Part shown: positions 36,939 to 46,534 of the stretch, piece after piece
Layout of the letters: every line of letters begins with the position of its first letter
How positions within the stretch are numbered: position 1 is the first letter of the stretch
Origin: AP-15 sp963787425
GTDB taxonomy: Bacteria; Pseudomonadota; Alphaproteobacteria; ATCC43930; CGMCC-115725
Assembly (NCBI GenBank): GCA_963787425.1
Contig: CAWBCV010000001.1
Location: forward strand, 1,364,001 to 1,428,000
Length of the DNA: 64,000 nucleotides
Direction: 5' to 3'
The notes under the pieces: model-generated
Databases searched by the model: none
Seen by the model: the letters and a program-made list of their open reading frames with translations, nothing else
What the model was told of the DNA's origin: nothing
Program-made: the position numbers and the translations under genes

Positions 36939-37961
36939 ATGCAAGCGCGCGAGTTTATGACCAAAGAGCCGGTTACCGTCTCTCCCGATACCCCGACGCC
37001 CGAGATCGCGAAGCTGCTTCTTGCTCACGGGATCAGTGCTGCACCGGTTGTGAATGGCAACGGCACGCCGATCGGCATGGTCAGCGAGGGCGACCTGTTT
37101 GGGCGCGGCGAGGCCGATCGCGAAGCGTGGCGTGATTGGTGGCTGACGCTGCTGGCAGAGGGGGAAGCGCTGCATCCTGACTTCCTGGCAACCCTCCGGA
37201 ACCCGCAGCTTACAGCGCGAGAGGTCATGTCCGCACCGGTCGTCAGGATTACCGAAACAACCGAGGCCTCGGAAATTGCATGCCTCCTTAAGGAATATCG
37301 GATAAAGCGAGTTCCAGTCGTGCGCGACGACCGCATCGTTGAAATTGTCAGCCGTGACGATCTGCTTCGCGCTTTTGCCGCGCAGCACTCGAAGCCGCAC
37401 AGCTCGGATGAAATCTTCGGGTGGCCGGGGGTGGTCGGCCAGATCATCACTGCGATCGATGCCCAGTTCGGTCATCAGCGCGATGCCGTAGCCGCAAGCC
37501 CACCACACGAGACGCCGCCGCCCACAGCCGCAGAGGCTGGCGTGACCGTAGCAGATTTCCGAGCACTGGCCGCCGATTTCGAGCATCACAAGGTCGAGCA
37601 TCGGGAGGAGATGCGCCGGTCCGCGGCGGAGCAACGTCACCACAGCGTCAAGGAGCTCATCGACCACCACGTCGCCGACGAAAGCTGGCGCTCGATCCTG
37701 CACCATGCCCGCGAGGCGGCCGCACATGGCGAGAAAGGGTTGATGCCGCTTCGTTTCCCAGCCGATCTGTGCACAGACCGTGGCCGGGCGGTCAACGCGC
37801 CGTTGCCAGACTGGCCCCAGACCTTGCGCGGCGAGGCCGCCGAAATGTACCTACGATGGGAACGCGATCTGAAGCCGGGCGGCTTTCACCTGACCGCGCG
37901 GGTGCTCGACTTCCTGGGCGGCTTTCCCGGGGACATCGGTCTGTTCCTCTTCTGGAATTGA
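36939..37961 (+). CDS. CBS domain-pair protein
   Basis: The ATG at 36939 is chosen over 36804 because MQAREFMTKEPVTVSPDTPT is the canonical start of a CBS motif and GAGG lies upstream. Two CBS motifs are visible: residues 1-60 (KLLLAHGISAAPVVNGNGTP, IGMVSEGDLF) and about 95-150 (VMSAPVVRITETTEASEIAC, YRIKRVPVVRDDRIVEIVSR, DDLLRAFA). They would bind adenine nucleotides as a sensor. The C-terminal 180 residues are helical, charged and His-rich (FEHHKVEHREEMRRSAAEQR) and end in a hydrophobic GGFPGDIGLFLFWN. Target unknown. Confidence 0.85.
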   Translation: MQAREFMTKEPVTVSPDTPTPEIAKLLLAHGISAAPVVNGNGTPIGMVSEGDLFGRGEADREAWRDWWLTLLAEGEALHPDFLATLRNPQLTAREVMSAPVVRITETTEASEIACLLKEYRIKRVPVVRDDRIVEIVSRDDLLRAFAAQHSKPHSSDEIFGWPGVVGQIITAIDAQFGHQRDAVAASPPHETPPPTAAEAGVTVADFRALAADFEHHKVEHREEMRRSAAEQRHHSVKELIDHHVADESWRSILHHAREAAAHGEKGLMPLRFPADLCTDRGRAVNAPLPDWPQTLRGEAAEMYLRWERDLKPGGFHLTARVLDFLGGFPGDIGLFLFWN

Positions 37962-38141
37962 TGAGCGCGGCTCCACCATTGTCACCAGTAATCTGCCATT
38001 GGACGCGTGGACCGGAGTGTTGGGCCCGAGCGGCTGACCGGTGCGCTTCGACCGGCTGACCACCGCGGTCCACATCCCCGAAATCAGCGGCGGCGGCTAT
38101 CACCTTCAGGGCGAACCCGCCGATAACCCGACAACCAGCAT

Positions 38142-38210
38142 CAGGATTGATACTAATATCAGGATTGATACTAATATAAGGTGCGAAAAGGCCCCCGCGG
38201 GGACCTTATG
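38142..38210. repeat. Two 18-bp tandem repeats and a GC hairpin
   Basis: atcaggattgatactaat occurs twice in tandem at about 38142-38177. Just after it, aaggcccccgcggggacctt (about 38187-38210) forms a near-perfect inverted repeat. ttgata and tataag within the first part resemble promoter boxes. Confidence 0.5.
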
Positions 38211-38431
38211 GCATTCCTTCCGTGGTGCATTATTACTCCGGCCCGCCGATGCATTTTCTCTCGGCGTGGATTCGGATTTCCGCTAGCATTGCTTGAGACA
38301 CATTTGTTGTGAGGGAGGTTCAAGATGAAAAATCCCGTTATCTGAAAATTCTGTTTTTGAAGAATTGAACCGGGCGTCCCGGACAGCCTCGAAGTTATCG
38401 CTCAGGCTCATTCGAATATCTTGGAACCGAA

Positions 38432-38618
38432 TTTTCGAAGCTGCGTCTGGCCGAAGGGGCAACGATCGACGAGGTGGCGAGCGTGACCGGCTGGCAGCGT
38501 CATACCATGCGCGGGCGTCTTCTCGGGAACCTTGAAGAAAAAGCTCGGGCTCACTCTTGCCTCGGCCAAAGAAGAGCGCGGCCGGGTCTACCGCAATGCC
38601 GAGCCGGCCAGCCTATGA
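38432..38618 (+). pseudogene. DUF3489 domain fragment, frameshifted
   Basis: The first frame reads KLRLAEGATIDEVASVTGWQ and RHTMRG, the DUF3489 helix-turn-helix. The second gives TLKKKLGLTLASAKEERGRV ending at 38616-38618. The shift is near 38520 and no start codon is seen. It precedes DUF2924 and a serine recombinase, a gene order common in alphaproteobacterial integrated elements. Confidence 0.65.
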
Positions 38619-38633
38619 AACCTTCAGTCCACG

Positions 38634-39055
38634 ATGCTTCGGCTCGCCAGCACTCTGGCGAGCCGTCCTAACTGCGGCGTGTCTGGCGGACATTTTATCA
38701 CACCGGACCGCCTCTGGGGCTCAGTCACGATCTCATCATCAGAAACCTCGCCGATAAGCTGCAACTGCGCGCTCATGGCGGCCCGAGCCGCGCTTTGCAG
38801 CGCCGCGTTCGGATTTTGGCGGACGAGTTCAAGAAAGGCGTTTGTTCTTTCGACCCCGGTGGAATGCTGAAGACCGCTGCGGTCTTGGTGCGCCAGTGGC
38901 GCGGACACACCCATACCGTCCTCGCGCGCGAGGAGGGGTTCGAATACGAGGGCCAGCGCTATCGGTCTCTGACCGTGATTGCCGAGCGGATCACCGGGGC
39001 ACATTGGTCGGGTCCCCGGTTCTTTGGTCTCGGCAAGCGAGCGCGTGCATCCTAG
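38634..39055 (+). pseudogene. DUF2924 protein, N-terminal frameshift
   Basis: The main frame (38672-39055) reads RVWRTFYHTGPPLGLSHDLI, LADKLQLRAHGGPSRALQRR, and KTAAVLVRQWRGHTHTVLAR with EEGFEYEGQRYRSLTVIAER, typical DUF2924. Upstream it is closed by a stop at 38669-38671. MLRLASTLASRP in another frame at 38634 looks like the missing start, so one base is wrong near 38670. Confidence 0.65.
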
Positions 39056-39071
39056 TCGCCGAGCCCGGCCA

Positions 39072-39824
39072 ATGAAGATACCAGGAACCAGGCGGCGGAA
39101 CGGAACAATCCGCTGTGGGATCTACACTCGCAAATCGTCCGAGGAAGGGCTCGAGCAGGAATTCAATTCGCTGCAGGCGCAGCGCGAAGCCTTCATCGAC
39201 AGCCAGCTGCAGGAAGGCTGGGTGTGCCTGCGCGCGGCTTATGATGACGGCGGGTTCTCCGGCGCGACGATGGACCGGCCTGCTCTTCAGCAGCTGCTTG
39301 AGGACATCACGGCGGGGCGGGTCGATACCGTCGTCGTCTACAATATCGACCGGCTGACCCGCTCGCTCGCCGATTTTGCCAAGATCGTCGAGATCCTCGA
39401 TGCGAGGGGAGCGTCCTTCGTATCGGTGACGCAGCAGTTCAACACAACGACCTCGATGGGGCGCTTGACCCTGAACGTTCTGTTGTCCTTCGCGCAGTTC
39501 GAGCGCGAGGTCATCGGCGAGCGCATCCGCGACAAGATCGCCGCCTCGAAAAAGAAGGGGATGTGGATGGGAGGGGTGCCGCCGCTCGGGTACGGAGTGA
39601 AGGACCACAAGCTCGTCATGATCGGCAGCGAGGCGGATACCGTTCGTTTGATATTCCGCCGCTATGCCGAACCCGAGACCTCCGCCGGGTTGCGGATTCC
39701 GGCGGTGGAGATCGAGCAGCTCGTCAGCGGCCGAGTGCACCGATGGCTTCTCGATCCCGGATCCACGCACGTCCACCGCAAAGAAGACCCAACTTTGTCG
39801 GGACCGGCGCGGCATTTTCGCTGA
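39072..39824 (+). pseudogene. Serine recombinase, internally deleted
   Basis: From the ATG at 39072, an N-terminal resolvase domain: IRCGIYTRKSSEEGLEQEFN with the catalytic serine in RKSS, then VVVYNIDRLTRSLADFAKIV and LTLNVLLSFAQFEREVIGER. It passes to KKKGMWMGGVPPLGYGV and VRLIFRRYAE, then jumps to LRIPAVEIEQLVSGRVHRWL, a segment that normally lies some 200 residues further on. The recombinase and zinc-ribbon DNA-binding parts between are deleted and the C-terminus is not native. It cannot recombine DNA as it stands. Confidence 0.75.
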
Positions 39825-40004
39825 CCACCTCATCGGCACTGCGGTACTGGAATATGGCCCGACAGAGATATTGCCGCCGGTTGGCGCGCAATGGAAAGCC
39901 TGGCGCGTCTCTGCTGACCCGGTTGTTAAGCCAGCTGCCCAGACCCGCGCGGAAAGCCGGGTTCTCGACCTTCAAACGCGAATGCGGGAGAGAGACAGAC
40001 TGTC

Positions 40005-40302
40005 TGCTGGAGGGAGATGGATTCGAACCATCGGTCCCTGGCGAAAAGCCGTGGCTCCCGTCAGGTGGACATTTGCAGATTCTTGCCGGCAGGCTATCCG
40101 GCTATTCCTACAGTAAGGCGCTGTGGGATGTTACGTTCCGCGCTCTCGTAAAACGGAGCATGGCTTGGCTCCTCTGTCTCCCTGTGGGCCAAGCCTCATC
40201 CTTGGCGTCGAGCTGCTGCTCGACGCTTTTTTTGGCTCACCCGGCCTAAGGCAGGTCTTTCGGCGAGAGACCAACGGTTCGAATCCGGTTCCCTCCAGCG
40301 GA
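40005..40302. repeat. Second inverted pair of tRNA 3'-end-like sequences
   Basis: The complement copy at 40005-40030 (ctggagggagatggattcg) and the forward copy at 40274-40302 (ggttcgaatccggttccctc) face each other about 245 bases apart. The DNA between holds no gene. Their open frames give the well-known spurious peptide GDGFEPSVPG, which should not be taken as a gene. Confidence 0.6.
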
Positions 40303-40494
40303 GAGCCCGCTGCGAACCGGCCCGGCACTGCTCGGCTCTCCACGCGTCCTCGTGAGACGCTCCGCCCTAATGATTTTGAATCGAAATAGTGACGCGTTGA
40401 TAGCCAATGTTTTGCAGCAAACATCGTAATAATATAATATGGACCAGACTTCGTGAACCCACTTATAAAAATCTTTTTCATTCACCATATAAAG

Positions 40495-40592
40495 AAATGC
40501 ACGGTCGCCATTTTGGGTCCGTGCATCACAAACTGGCATTTATCCTGTTGGAAGGTGCCGATATCCATGTTGCTCACAGGAGGATATGGTCA
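40495..40592 (+). promoter_or_regulatory. ROSE-type RNA thermometer before hsp20
   Basis: A perfect TGCACGG...CCGTGCA hairpin (40498-40525) is followed by a second element in which ccatgttgctc can pair with the Shine-Dalgarno region aggaggatatgg just before the start codon. TTGCT facing AGGAG is the hallmark of ROSE elements, which melt on heat shock and release the ribosome binding site. Confidence 0.65.
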
Positions 40593-41065
40593 TGGATCGT
40601 TTCGATTTCTCTCCGTTGTTCCGTTCGACGATCGGCTTCGATCGTCTCACCCGGTTGGTCGATGCGGCGACCCGCGTTGATAGCGCATCTCTCGCCTACC
40701 CGCCTTACAACATCGAGAAGACCGGCGAAGACGCGTACCGGCTCACGATGGCCGTGGCCGGGTTCTCGCCGGCAGAGCTCGACATTACCGTTCAAGAGAA
40801 CACGCTTCTGGTGACGGGCAAGGGCGCACAGAAAGAGGACGAGAACGGCGGCGGCTACCTGCACCGCGGCATCGCCCGGCGCAGTTTCGAGCGGCGATTT
40901 AGCCTCGCCGACCACATGAAGGTGGTGGGTGCCAGCCTCGACAACGGCATGCTTTCTGTCGATGTGGTTCACGAAGTGCCCGAGGCAGCCAAGCCGCGCA
41001 CGATCAAGATCGGCACTACGGTCGCGACTGCGCAACCTCAGGTGACGGAGCAAAAGGCGGCCTAA
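40592..41065 (+). CDS. Small heat shock protein Hsp20
   Basis: About 157 residues. An ATG at 40586 also exists, but the one at 40592 is eight bases from AGGAGG. The alpha-crystallin domain spans residues 40-140 (YPPYNIEKTGEDAYRLTMAV, AGFSPAELDITVQENTLLVT, GYLHRGIARRSFERRFSLAD, VGASLDNGMLSVDVVHEVPE). It is a holdase chaperone of the IbpA/HspA class, expected in the cytoplasm as oligomers. Translation is probably heat-controlled by the upstream ROSE element, and a terminator follows 36 bases after the stop. Confidence 0.93.
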   Translation: MDRFDFSPLFRSTIGFDRLTRLVDAATRVDSASLAYPPYNIEKTGEDAYRLTMAVAGFSPAELDITVQENTLLVTGKGAQKEDENGGGYLHRGIARRSFERRFSLADHMKVVGASLDNGMLSVDVVHEVPEAAKPRTIKIGTTVATAQPQVTEQKAA

Positions 41066-41100
41066 TCGGCACGTCGGACGAACGTAACCGTCCGAACACG

Positions 41101-41134
41101 GAAACGCCCCCGAAATTTGGGGGCGTTTCCATTT
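41101..41134 (+). terminator. Rho-independent terminator after hsp20
   Basis: An 11-bp perfect stem, gaaacgccccc pairing with gggggcgtttc, has a short loop and is followed by attttcc. Confidence 0.85.
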
Positions 41135-41343
41135 TCCAGCTCCACAGCCAGCTCCACAGCAAGAAGAGGCCCGCTTCTGACCGACGGGCAGGCCCGCCAC
41201 CTGTTCAACACAGCATCGGATCCGCGTTGTCAAAGGCGAGCGCTGCCTATCCGTTTGCTGGCATAACCGGCCGCCTTTAGAGGAGCCGGCACAGCATATC
41301 GCCAAGTGCGAAGATTAAGATTCCGCCAGGCAGTAGCGACGGG
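41135..41343. other. Intergenic between converging genes
   Basis: Separates hsp20 from the 3' end of the moeA-like gene. A ccagctccaca motif is tandemly duplicated near 41137. No gene seen. Confidence 0.4.
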
Positions 41344-43302
41344 TCAGATCTTGAAGCCGAGCGCGGTCAGCGCGTCTCGCGTGACCGGGTCCTCGAGCAC
41401 AGCGCAAAAGCGCTGCACCGCGGGGCGAGCGAGCCGCCCCTTGGGCACGATAAAATCGTAGTACTCGTCTTGTGCCGGAATAAAGCCGAGCCCGTATTGT
41501 CGGGCAATCGTCTCAATCGCGATCCCCCAATCGGCTCGATTTTGCGCGACGGCGACACCCACTGCGTTGTGCGACTTTGGTTGCGCCCAGTAGCCAGCCG
41601 GCTTTGCGCCTCCGAGCAAGCGATCTGTCAGGATACGGGTGCCGCTGCCGGCGTTGCGGTTGACCATCAAGCAATCCGGCGCGGAAATTGCGCCGCCCAT
41701 GGCATCCTCGAGGGACCGCCCCTCGAAGCGCGGATCGCCCTTTCGGTACACGATCCCTTGCAGACGGCGATAGCCGGAGGCGAGCTCCAGCGCGGGGGTC
41801 AGGAAGGGGCGGTTGTACTCGCCGGTTTCCGGGTCCATCAAATGGATCGCTGCGATGTCACACTCGCCGCGCTTGGCGGCCGCAAGCCCGCCGGTGCTGC
41901 CGACATTGAGCGCTTTGACCGAGATCCCTTCGGATTGCAGCCGTCCGATCAGCACGTCGAGCCCGACGCAATGGCTCCCGATAATGACGAGATCGGCGAG
42001 GTGCGCCCGGCCGATCAACTGCACCTCGACCGGTGTGCCAGCGGGCACGCTCTCGACATGCTGGCCGATCGTGATGAACCCATCCGCCTGGCTAAAGGCG
42101 GTCACGGCACCCGAGCCCTTCGAATTGGGGTAGGCGGCGAGCGGCCCTTCACCGTTGCCGCCGCGCACTAACGATACCATAAGGTATTAGGTGCGGCCGC
42201 GCTCCGAGGCGATGCGCATCGGCAATGTTGCCGCCAGCGTCCGGCCTGTTCCGCAGGTAACCCTGCGAAGGCGCGGATTACCGGTGCCACGAACTCGTGA
42301 AACGTAAAGATCGCAGAGGTCGGGAAGCCGGGCAGGAACACGATCGGTTTGCCCCCGGTGACCGCCAGGCACAGTGGCTTTCCCGGCTTCAACGCGACGC
42401 TGTGAACGACAATGCCAGGATCGTTGAACGAAGGAGATAGCACGGTTAGCACAGATCGCCGGCGCCCTTCGACATGCCACCGGAAAGGATGACCATGTCG
42501 CAGGTGGCAAGCCCTTCGTCGACGAGGCGCGACAAAACGGTTTCGTCGTCGGGTCCAATGCCGAGCGGCTTCGCGCAGCCGCCGGCTTCCTCGACGGCAG
42601 CCGCGAGGGTCGCGGCATTCGAGTCATAGACCGCCCCCGGGCGGATCGGCTCGCCCGGTGCGACGATCTCGTCGCCGGTCGAGATGGTGGCTATCAGCGG
42701 CCGCCGCCAGACTTCGACAGCAGCGCAACCGACCGCCGCTAGCATGTCAATCTCGCGCGAGGTCAACACCCGGCCCGCCCGCAGCACGGTTTCGCCGCGC
42801 GCCAGGTCGCTGCCGGCGAAGGCAATGAATTCCCTGCTGCTCCAGCCCGCCGCACCTCGATTGCCGTGGTGCCGTCGTCATCGCGCGTTTCAGTGTACTC
42901 GACCATGATGACGGCATCGGCCCCGCGCGGCACCATCCCACCGGTCGCAATCAACGTCGCGGTACCGGGTGCAACAGTAAGCTGCGGCACCGTGCCGGGG
43001 GTGAGGATCTCGCCGTTCAACACCAAGGCTTTTGGTGCACGTTCCGTCGCGCCCACCGTATCGTCGGCACATACCGCGAACCCGTCGACGCTGGCTCGAT
43101 CGAATCCGGGAACGTCGACATCAGCGATAACCGCACGCGCCAATACACGGCCGAGCGCCTGCGACAGCGGCACCGTCTCGAAGCCGAGCGGGCGCAGATT
43201 GAGATGCCGGTAAAACCGCGCCGTGGCCGCATCGCGATCGACGACATCGAGAAACTGCTCTTGGCGAGCGAGGCTCCGCAAAGCCGTCGGGATGTCGTTC
43301 AT
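41344..43302 (-). pseudogene. MoeA-PBP fusion (molybdenum cofactor), broken
   Basis: In order: MoeA domains from the ATG at 43302 (LGRVLARAVIADVDVPGFDR, SVDGFAVCADDT, GAVYDSNAATLAAAVEEAGG, LSGGMSKGAGDL, KPIVFLPGFPTSAIFTFHEF), then a C-terminal periplasmic-binding-protein-like (PF12727) domain (GSHCVGLDVLIGRLQSEGIS, STGGLAAAKRGECDIAAIHL, LMVNRNAGSGTRILTDRLLG). MoeA inserts molybdenum into molybdopterin, and the fused domain may sense molybdate. Breaks are seen near 42840, 42450 and 42230, with an in-frame TAA after ASERGRT just before YLMVSLVRGG. The fusion would be about 650 residues if repaired. Confidence 0.75.
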
Positions 43303-43323
43303 GGCTGCAACCCTGCCGTCGCC

Positions 43324-44457
43324 TCAGCACCCCTCATATAGGTAGACGGTTACCCGTGCACCTTGCGGATAGCCCTCGCTTCCTTGCGGGACGATTACGA
43401 AGCCATCGGCATCGACCGCGGCCATTAGCCCGGTCTCTGCGAAAGAGGGCACGGGTTCGACGCTGTCACCCAAGCCATAGCGAACCGGGCAGATCTCGGT
43501 CATACCGAGAGCCGACACGATTTTCCGCGCCGTAATCACCTCGCGCGATCGATAAGGGAACCCAGGACCACGCCCGCCGAGACGCCGAATTGCCCGTCCG
43601 GCGAACAGCTCGTAGCTCCACAGACAGGCCGCTGGCGCGCCCGGCAACAGAACAACCGGCATCCCGCTGACGGTGCGGCCGAGGCCGGTCGTTTCCCCCG
43701 GACGCAGCGCCAAGCCATAGATCGCGAGTTCGCCCGCCTCGGCGAGCGCAGCAGCCGAGTGATCGTCGATTCCCGGCCCAGTGCCGCCGATGGCAAGGAC
43801 AATATCTGCGCCGAACTCGACCAGTGCCGCTCGGATGGCCACCTGGTTGCGCTCGACTGCGAGAGTTTCTCCGATGACACCGCCATCGCGCTCGACCCCA
43901 GCACGGATCATCGGCCCGTTGCTGTCCTCCCACGTGCCGGCCTTCGCCGGCTTAGCAATCAATATCCGCACACGCGGCCGGCGGACGACCGGGACCTCGG
44001 ACAGGCCGGCACTCGTCGGCAACCCGATGTGGCGCGCGGCAAGCCGCATCCCGGCGGGCACCAGTGTCGCTCCGGTCGTCGCGATCGCGCCTTGGTGCTC
44101 GACATTGTCACCAGCCACCACTGCCTCGACCATCTCGATCCAGCCTTGGCCGTCGGGCTCGGCCAGCTCAAGCGGGACGACAGCGTCGGTCTCGGCCGGC
44201 AAAGCATCGCCGGTGGCTAACGCAATCAATGGCAGCCGAACTGGATTGTAGGCGCTCGCCCCAAAAGACGCGCTCGCCTGGACAGCAAATCCGTCCAGCG
44301 CCGCGCGGTCGCTGCCAGGCATCGAACTCGAGGGCACGCATAGGTTCGATGAGCACCCGCCCCCGCACTATATGCAGCGGGCATCTTCTGTACCGAGACA
44401 ATGGGCGGCCGCGTCGACCCAGGCGATCGCCGCGTCGACCGAATGATGGTCGGGCAC
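43324..44457 (-). pseudogene. Second MoeA-family gene, N-terminal indels
   Basis: The main frame (from 44337) has MPGSDRAALDGFAVQAS, LATGDALPAETDAVVPLELA, VLAIGGTGPGIDDHSAAALA, PVVLLPGAPAACLWSYELFA and the C-terminal beta-barrel to 43324. The conserved front is in other frames: VPDHHSVDAAIAWVDAAAHC from a GTG at 44457, then PLHIVRGRVLIEPMRALEF. Two compensating single-base indels (near 44375 and 44325) explain this. It lies just upstream of the MoeA-PBP gene on the same strand, so the pair would be one operon for molybdenum cofactor maturation. Confidence 0.72.
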
Positions 44458-44481
44458 GAGTTACGCCTCTTCGAGCGCTTC

Positions 44482-44823
44482 TCAGCTCGCTGGCACTTCC
44501 ATCCCGCCCCGCAATACCAATACATCCGACATTCCGCCCTCCTGAAGCTGCTGCGCTGCCATGGATGATCAGCGATCGGTTTTACAGACCACGACCACAG
44601 GCCGGTTTTCACGAGCCAGATCGGACAGGTGCGCCGGCAGTTCGTTGAGCGGAATGTTCGTTGCCTCTCTGATATGTCCCAGAGGACCGGTGAACTCGTT
44701 AGGACCCCACACGTCGAGAATAAGCAGGGCGGCATCCCGCTCAAGGCGCTTCGCGAGCACCGCCGGCTCAATCCACGACGGCGCTGTCGGCACGCGCCGA
44801 AACCAGTGGGACAGCAGATTCAT
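44482..44823 (-). pseudogene. Rhodanese-like protein with one nonsense codon
   Basis: The ATG at 44823 begins a single-domain rhodanese: LERDAALLILDVWGPNEFTG, HIREATNIPLNELPAHL and RPVVVVCKTD with the active-site cysteine. A TGA at 44569-44571 stops it there. The same frame then continues SSMAAQQLQEGGMSDVLVLR, GGMEVPAS and a true stop at 44482-44484, exactly the family C-terminus, so CGA-to-TGA is the only lesion. It probably belongs to the moeA operon downstream on the same strand. A truncated product without the C-terminal helices is unlikely to fold. Confidence 0.8.
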
Positions 44824-45381
44824 GGCGCGATCCTTCCATGCTCGTTATACGGGGTGAAAGTCGCATGTTTGCGGGTATGGCGCACGAAAGTTCGCCTAAC
44901 CAGGACGAGGCGGAGATACTCAGACCCGAATTTATTCGAATGCCTTGGCGTGACCGAGGAGAGCCGGGTCGTCGAGCGTGAACGCGGCTGGCTTCATCGC
45001 GCCTGTGGGCGGCGGAATTTCGATCTGGGCACCGATCTGCTTGAGCTGCGCGGCATTATCGAAAGCACTGGGTTGATGGCAGTGCACTCATTTCGAGCGT
45101 GCAGCGAGGAGCATAACGGCGTCGGCATTCGGCCACCGAGTTTGCTGCTGACTCTGTGCTGGAAGAAGCCGGATTCGAACCCTCGGTCCCCCGTAAGAGG
45201 CGTAAGAGGGACGACGATTTTGAAACTGGCACTAACTCACCGCCAATAAACCTTGGCGGCGATGGCGGTCTGAACGCGGTCCTCCCCATTATAAACGTTT
45301 GAGCAACCCTCGTCCCTCATAACGGGAGCGCTATGGATAAGCGCTCGTTTTCGTTGTGGGGCGCCAAACGGGAGATGTCTC
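44824..45381. other. Intergenic with a tRNA-like repeat
   Basis: Contains a degenerate complement copy of the tRNA 3'-end-like repeat at about 45159-45190 (ctggaagaagccggattcga). Short frames around it are not supported. Confidence 0.4.
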
Positions 45382-45585
45382 GTGACCAATGAAGAGAAGA
45401 CCTCGCTGAAGGCCGCGTGATTGCAGGCTGCAACGACGTTGATCGCCGCCCGAGACTCCATGAAAGGTGCGGTCGACCTGGACGAATGTGTGAAGCTCGC
45501 CGCGGAGCTCTACTGCCGCGTCACGACGACAAACTGGCAGGAAAGCACGTCGCATGAAGCCGTTTGCGCCGGCTATCTTGGCTGA
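45382..45585 (+). pseudogene. Small hypothetical protein with in-frame TGA
   Basis: From a GTG at 45382 the frame reads VTNEEKTSLKAA, then a TGA at 45418-45420, then LQAATTLIAARDSMKGAVDL, DECVKLAAELYCRVTTT and a stop at 45583-45585. The natural sequence on both sides of the TGA suggests a single nonsense change in a 67-residue protein. Function unknown. Confidence 0.5.
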
Positions 45586-45754
45586 GGACCGTCCGCAATG
45601 CCCCTCGCACATGCAGAGAAATGAGAGCGAATAAAATGCGGCCCCTTATGCGTACCAGCCGGGTCCTACCGTCGTACACGACTCACCCCGTGGAGAACAT
45701 CCGGGAACGCCTGCGCAGCAACTACTTCAGGGCACCTGGTTTCGAGCGCTAGCC

Positions 45755-46414
45755 CTAACGACGGCCGCGCGTGACTCGGCCGTGCACTTCACCCTGCTTG
45801 CCGCGTCGGGCATGATCGGCAACCAGCGCCTCGAGCATTCCGGCGAGCCGCGAGGAAAGTCCTTCGGATCCGACACTTTGGGCGGTGATGCGGGCGCCCT
45901 CGCATAGCAGAAAGACTTCGTCGGCGAGACGCTCGGGATCGGCGAGCTTGGCATCGCGACACAGACGAATAAGCCGCTCGCGGAGCGCAGTTTTATATTC
46001 GCGAATGACACGCCGCGCCGGATGATCCGTATCCGGCAGCTCGACCGCAGCGTTGGCGAGTGCACAGCCGCGCTCGGCCTCGTTTTCCTTGAAGTCACTG
46101 ACATGGCGCAGCCAGGCCAGGAGCTGGCCTTCCGGATCGCCCCCGTGGGAGACGGCGAGCGCATCCCAGGCAGCATCGAATTCCTGCGTTAGCTCGCTGA
46201 GACACGCGGCGACCAGCACATCCTTCGAGGTGAAGTGGCGATAGAGCGTCATCTTGTTGGTGCCGGCCGCCTCGGCAATCGCGTCGACGCCGACGGCATG
46301 GATGCCACGGCGATAGAACAATTCGCGGGCGGCCGCGAGGATGCGCTCGCGCGGGGGCGGGCTTCTGCTCTCTCGATCGGCGGCCGGCCTTGCGGTTGAC
46401 GCGATCATAGCCAC
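45755..46414 (-). CDS. TetR-family transcriptional regulator
   Basis: 219 residues. The N-terminal DNA-binding domain is canonical: RERILAAARELFYRRGIHAV, GVDAIAEAAGTNKMTLYRHF and TSKDVLVAACL. The C-terminal ligand domain is helical and unassigned (EAERGCALANAAVELPDTDH, LLCEGARITAQSVG). It is divergent from the MlaC-like gene with a 120-bp spacer holding an inverted tgagcggtcagtat-type sequence (about 46440-46455) that may be its operator, so it probably represses itself and the divergent gene. Confidence 0.9.
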   Translation of the reverse strand: MAMIASTARPAADRESRSPPPRERILAAARELFYRRGIHAVGVDAIAEAAGTNKMTLYRHFTSKDVLVAACLSELTQEFDAAWDALAVSHGGDPEGQLLAWLRHVSDFKENEAERGCALANAAVELPDTDHPARRVIREYKTALRERLIRLCRDAKLADPERLADEVFLLCEGARITAQSVGSEGLSSRLAGMLEALVADHARRGKQGEVHGRVTRGRR

Positions 46415-46534
46415 TTCTTCCTGGCCACTTGATATGTTACTGAGCGGTCAGTATATAGAGTGTTACCGTTCAGTGCCGTTTAATGTAGCGCGTGCGCTAG
46501 CCGATTTCCACCCCCTGTCCCGAAAGACACCGGG

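Noticed and set aside
40000..40300. Peptides such as GDGFEPSVPG as genes
   Set aside because: They are translations of the tRNA 3'-end-like repeat, in different frames at each copy.
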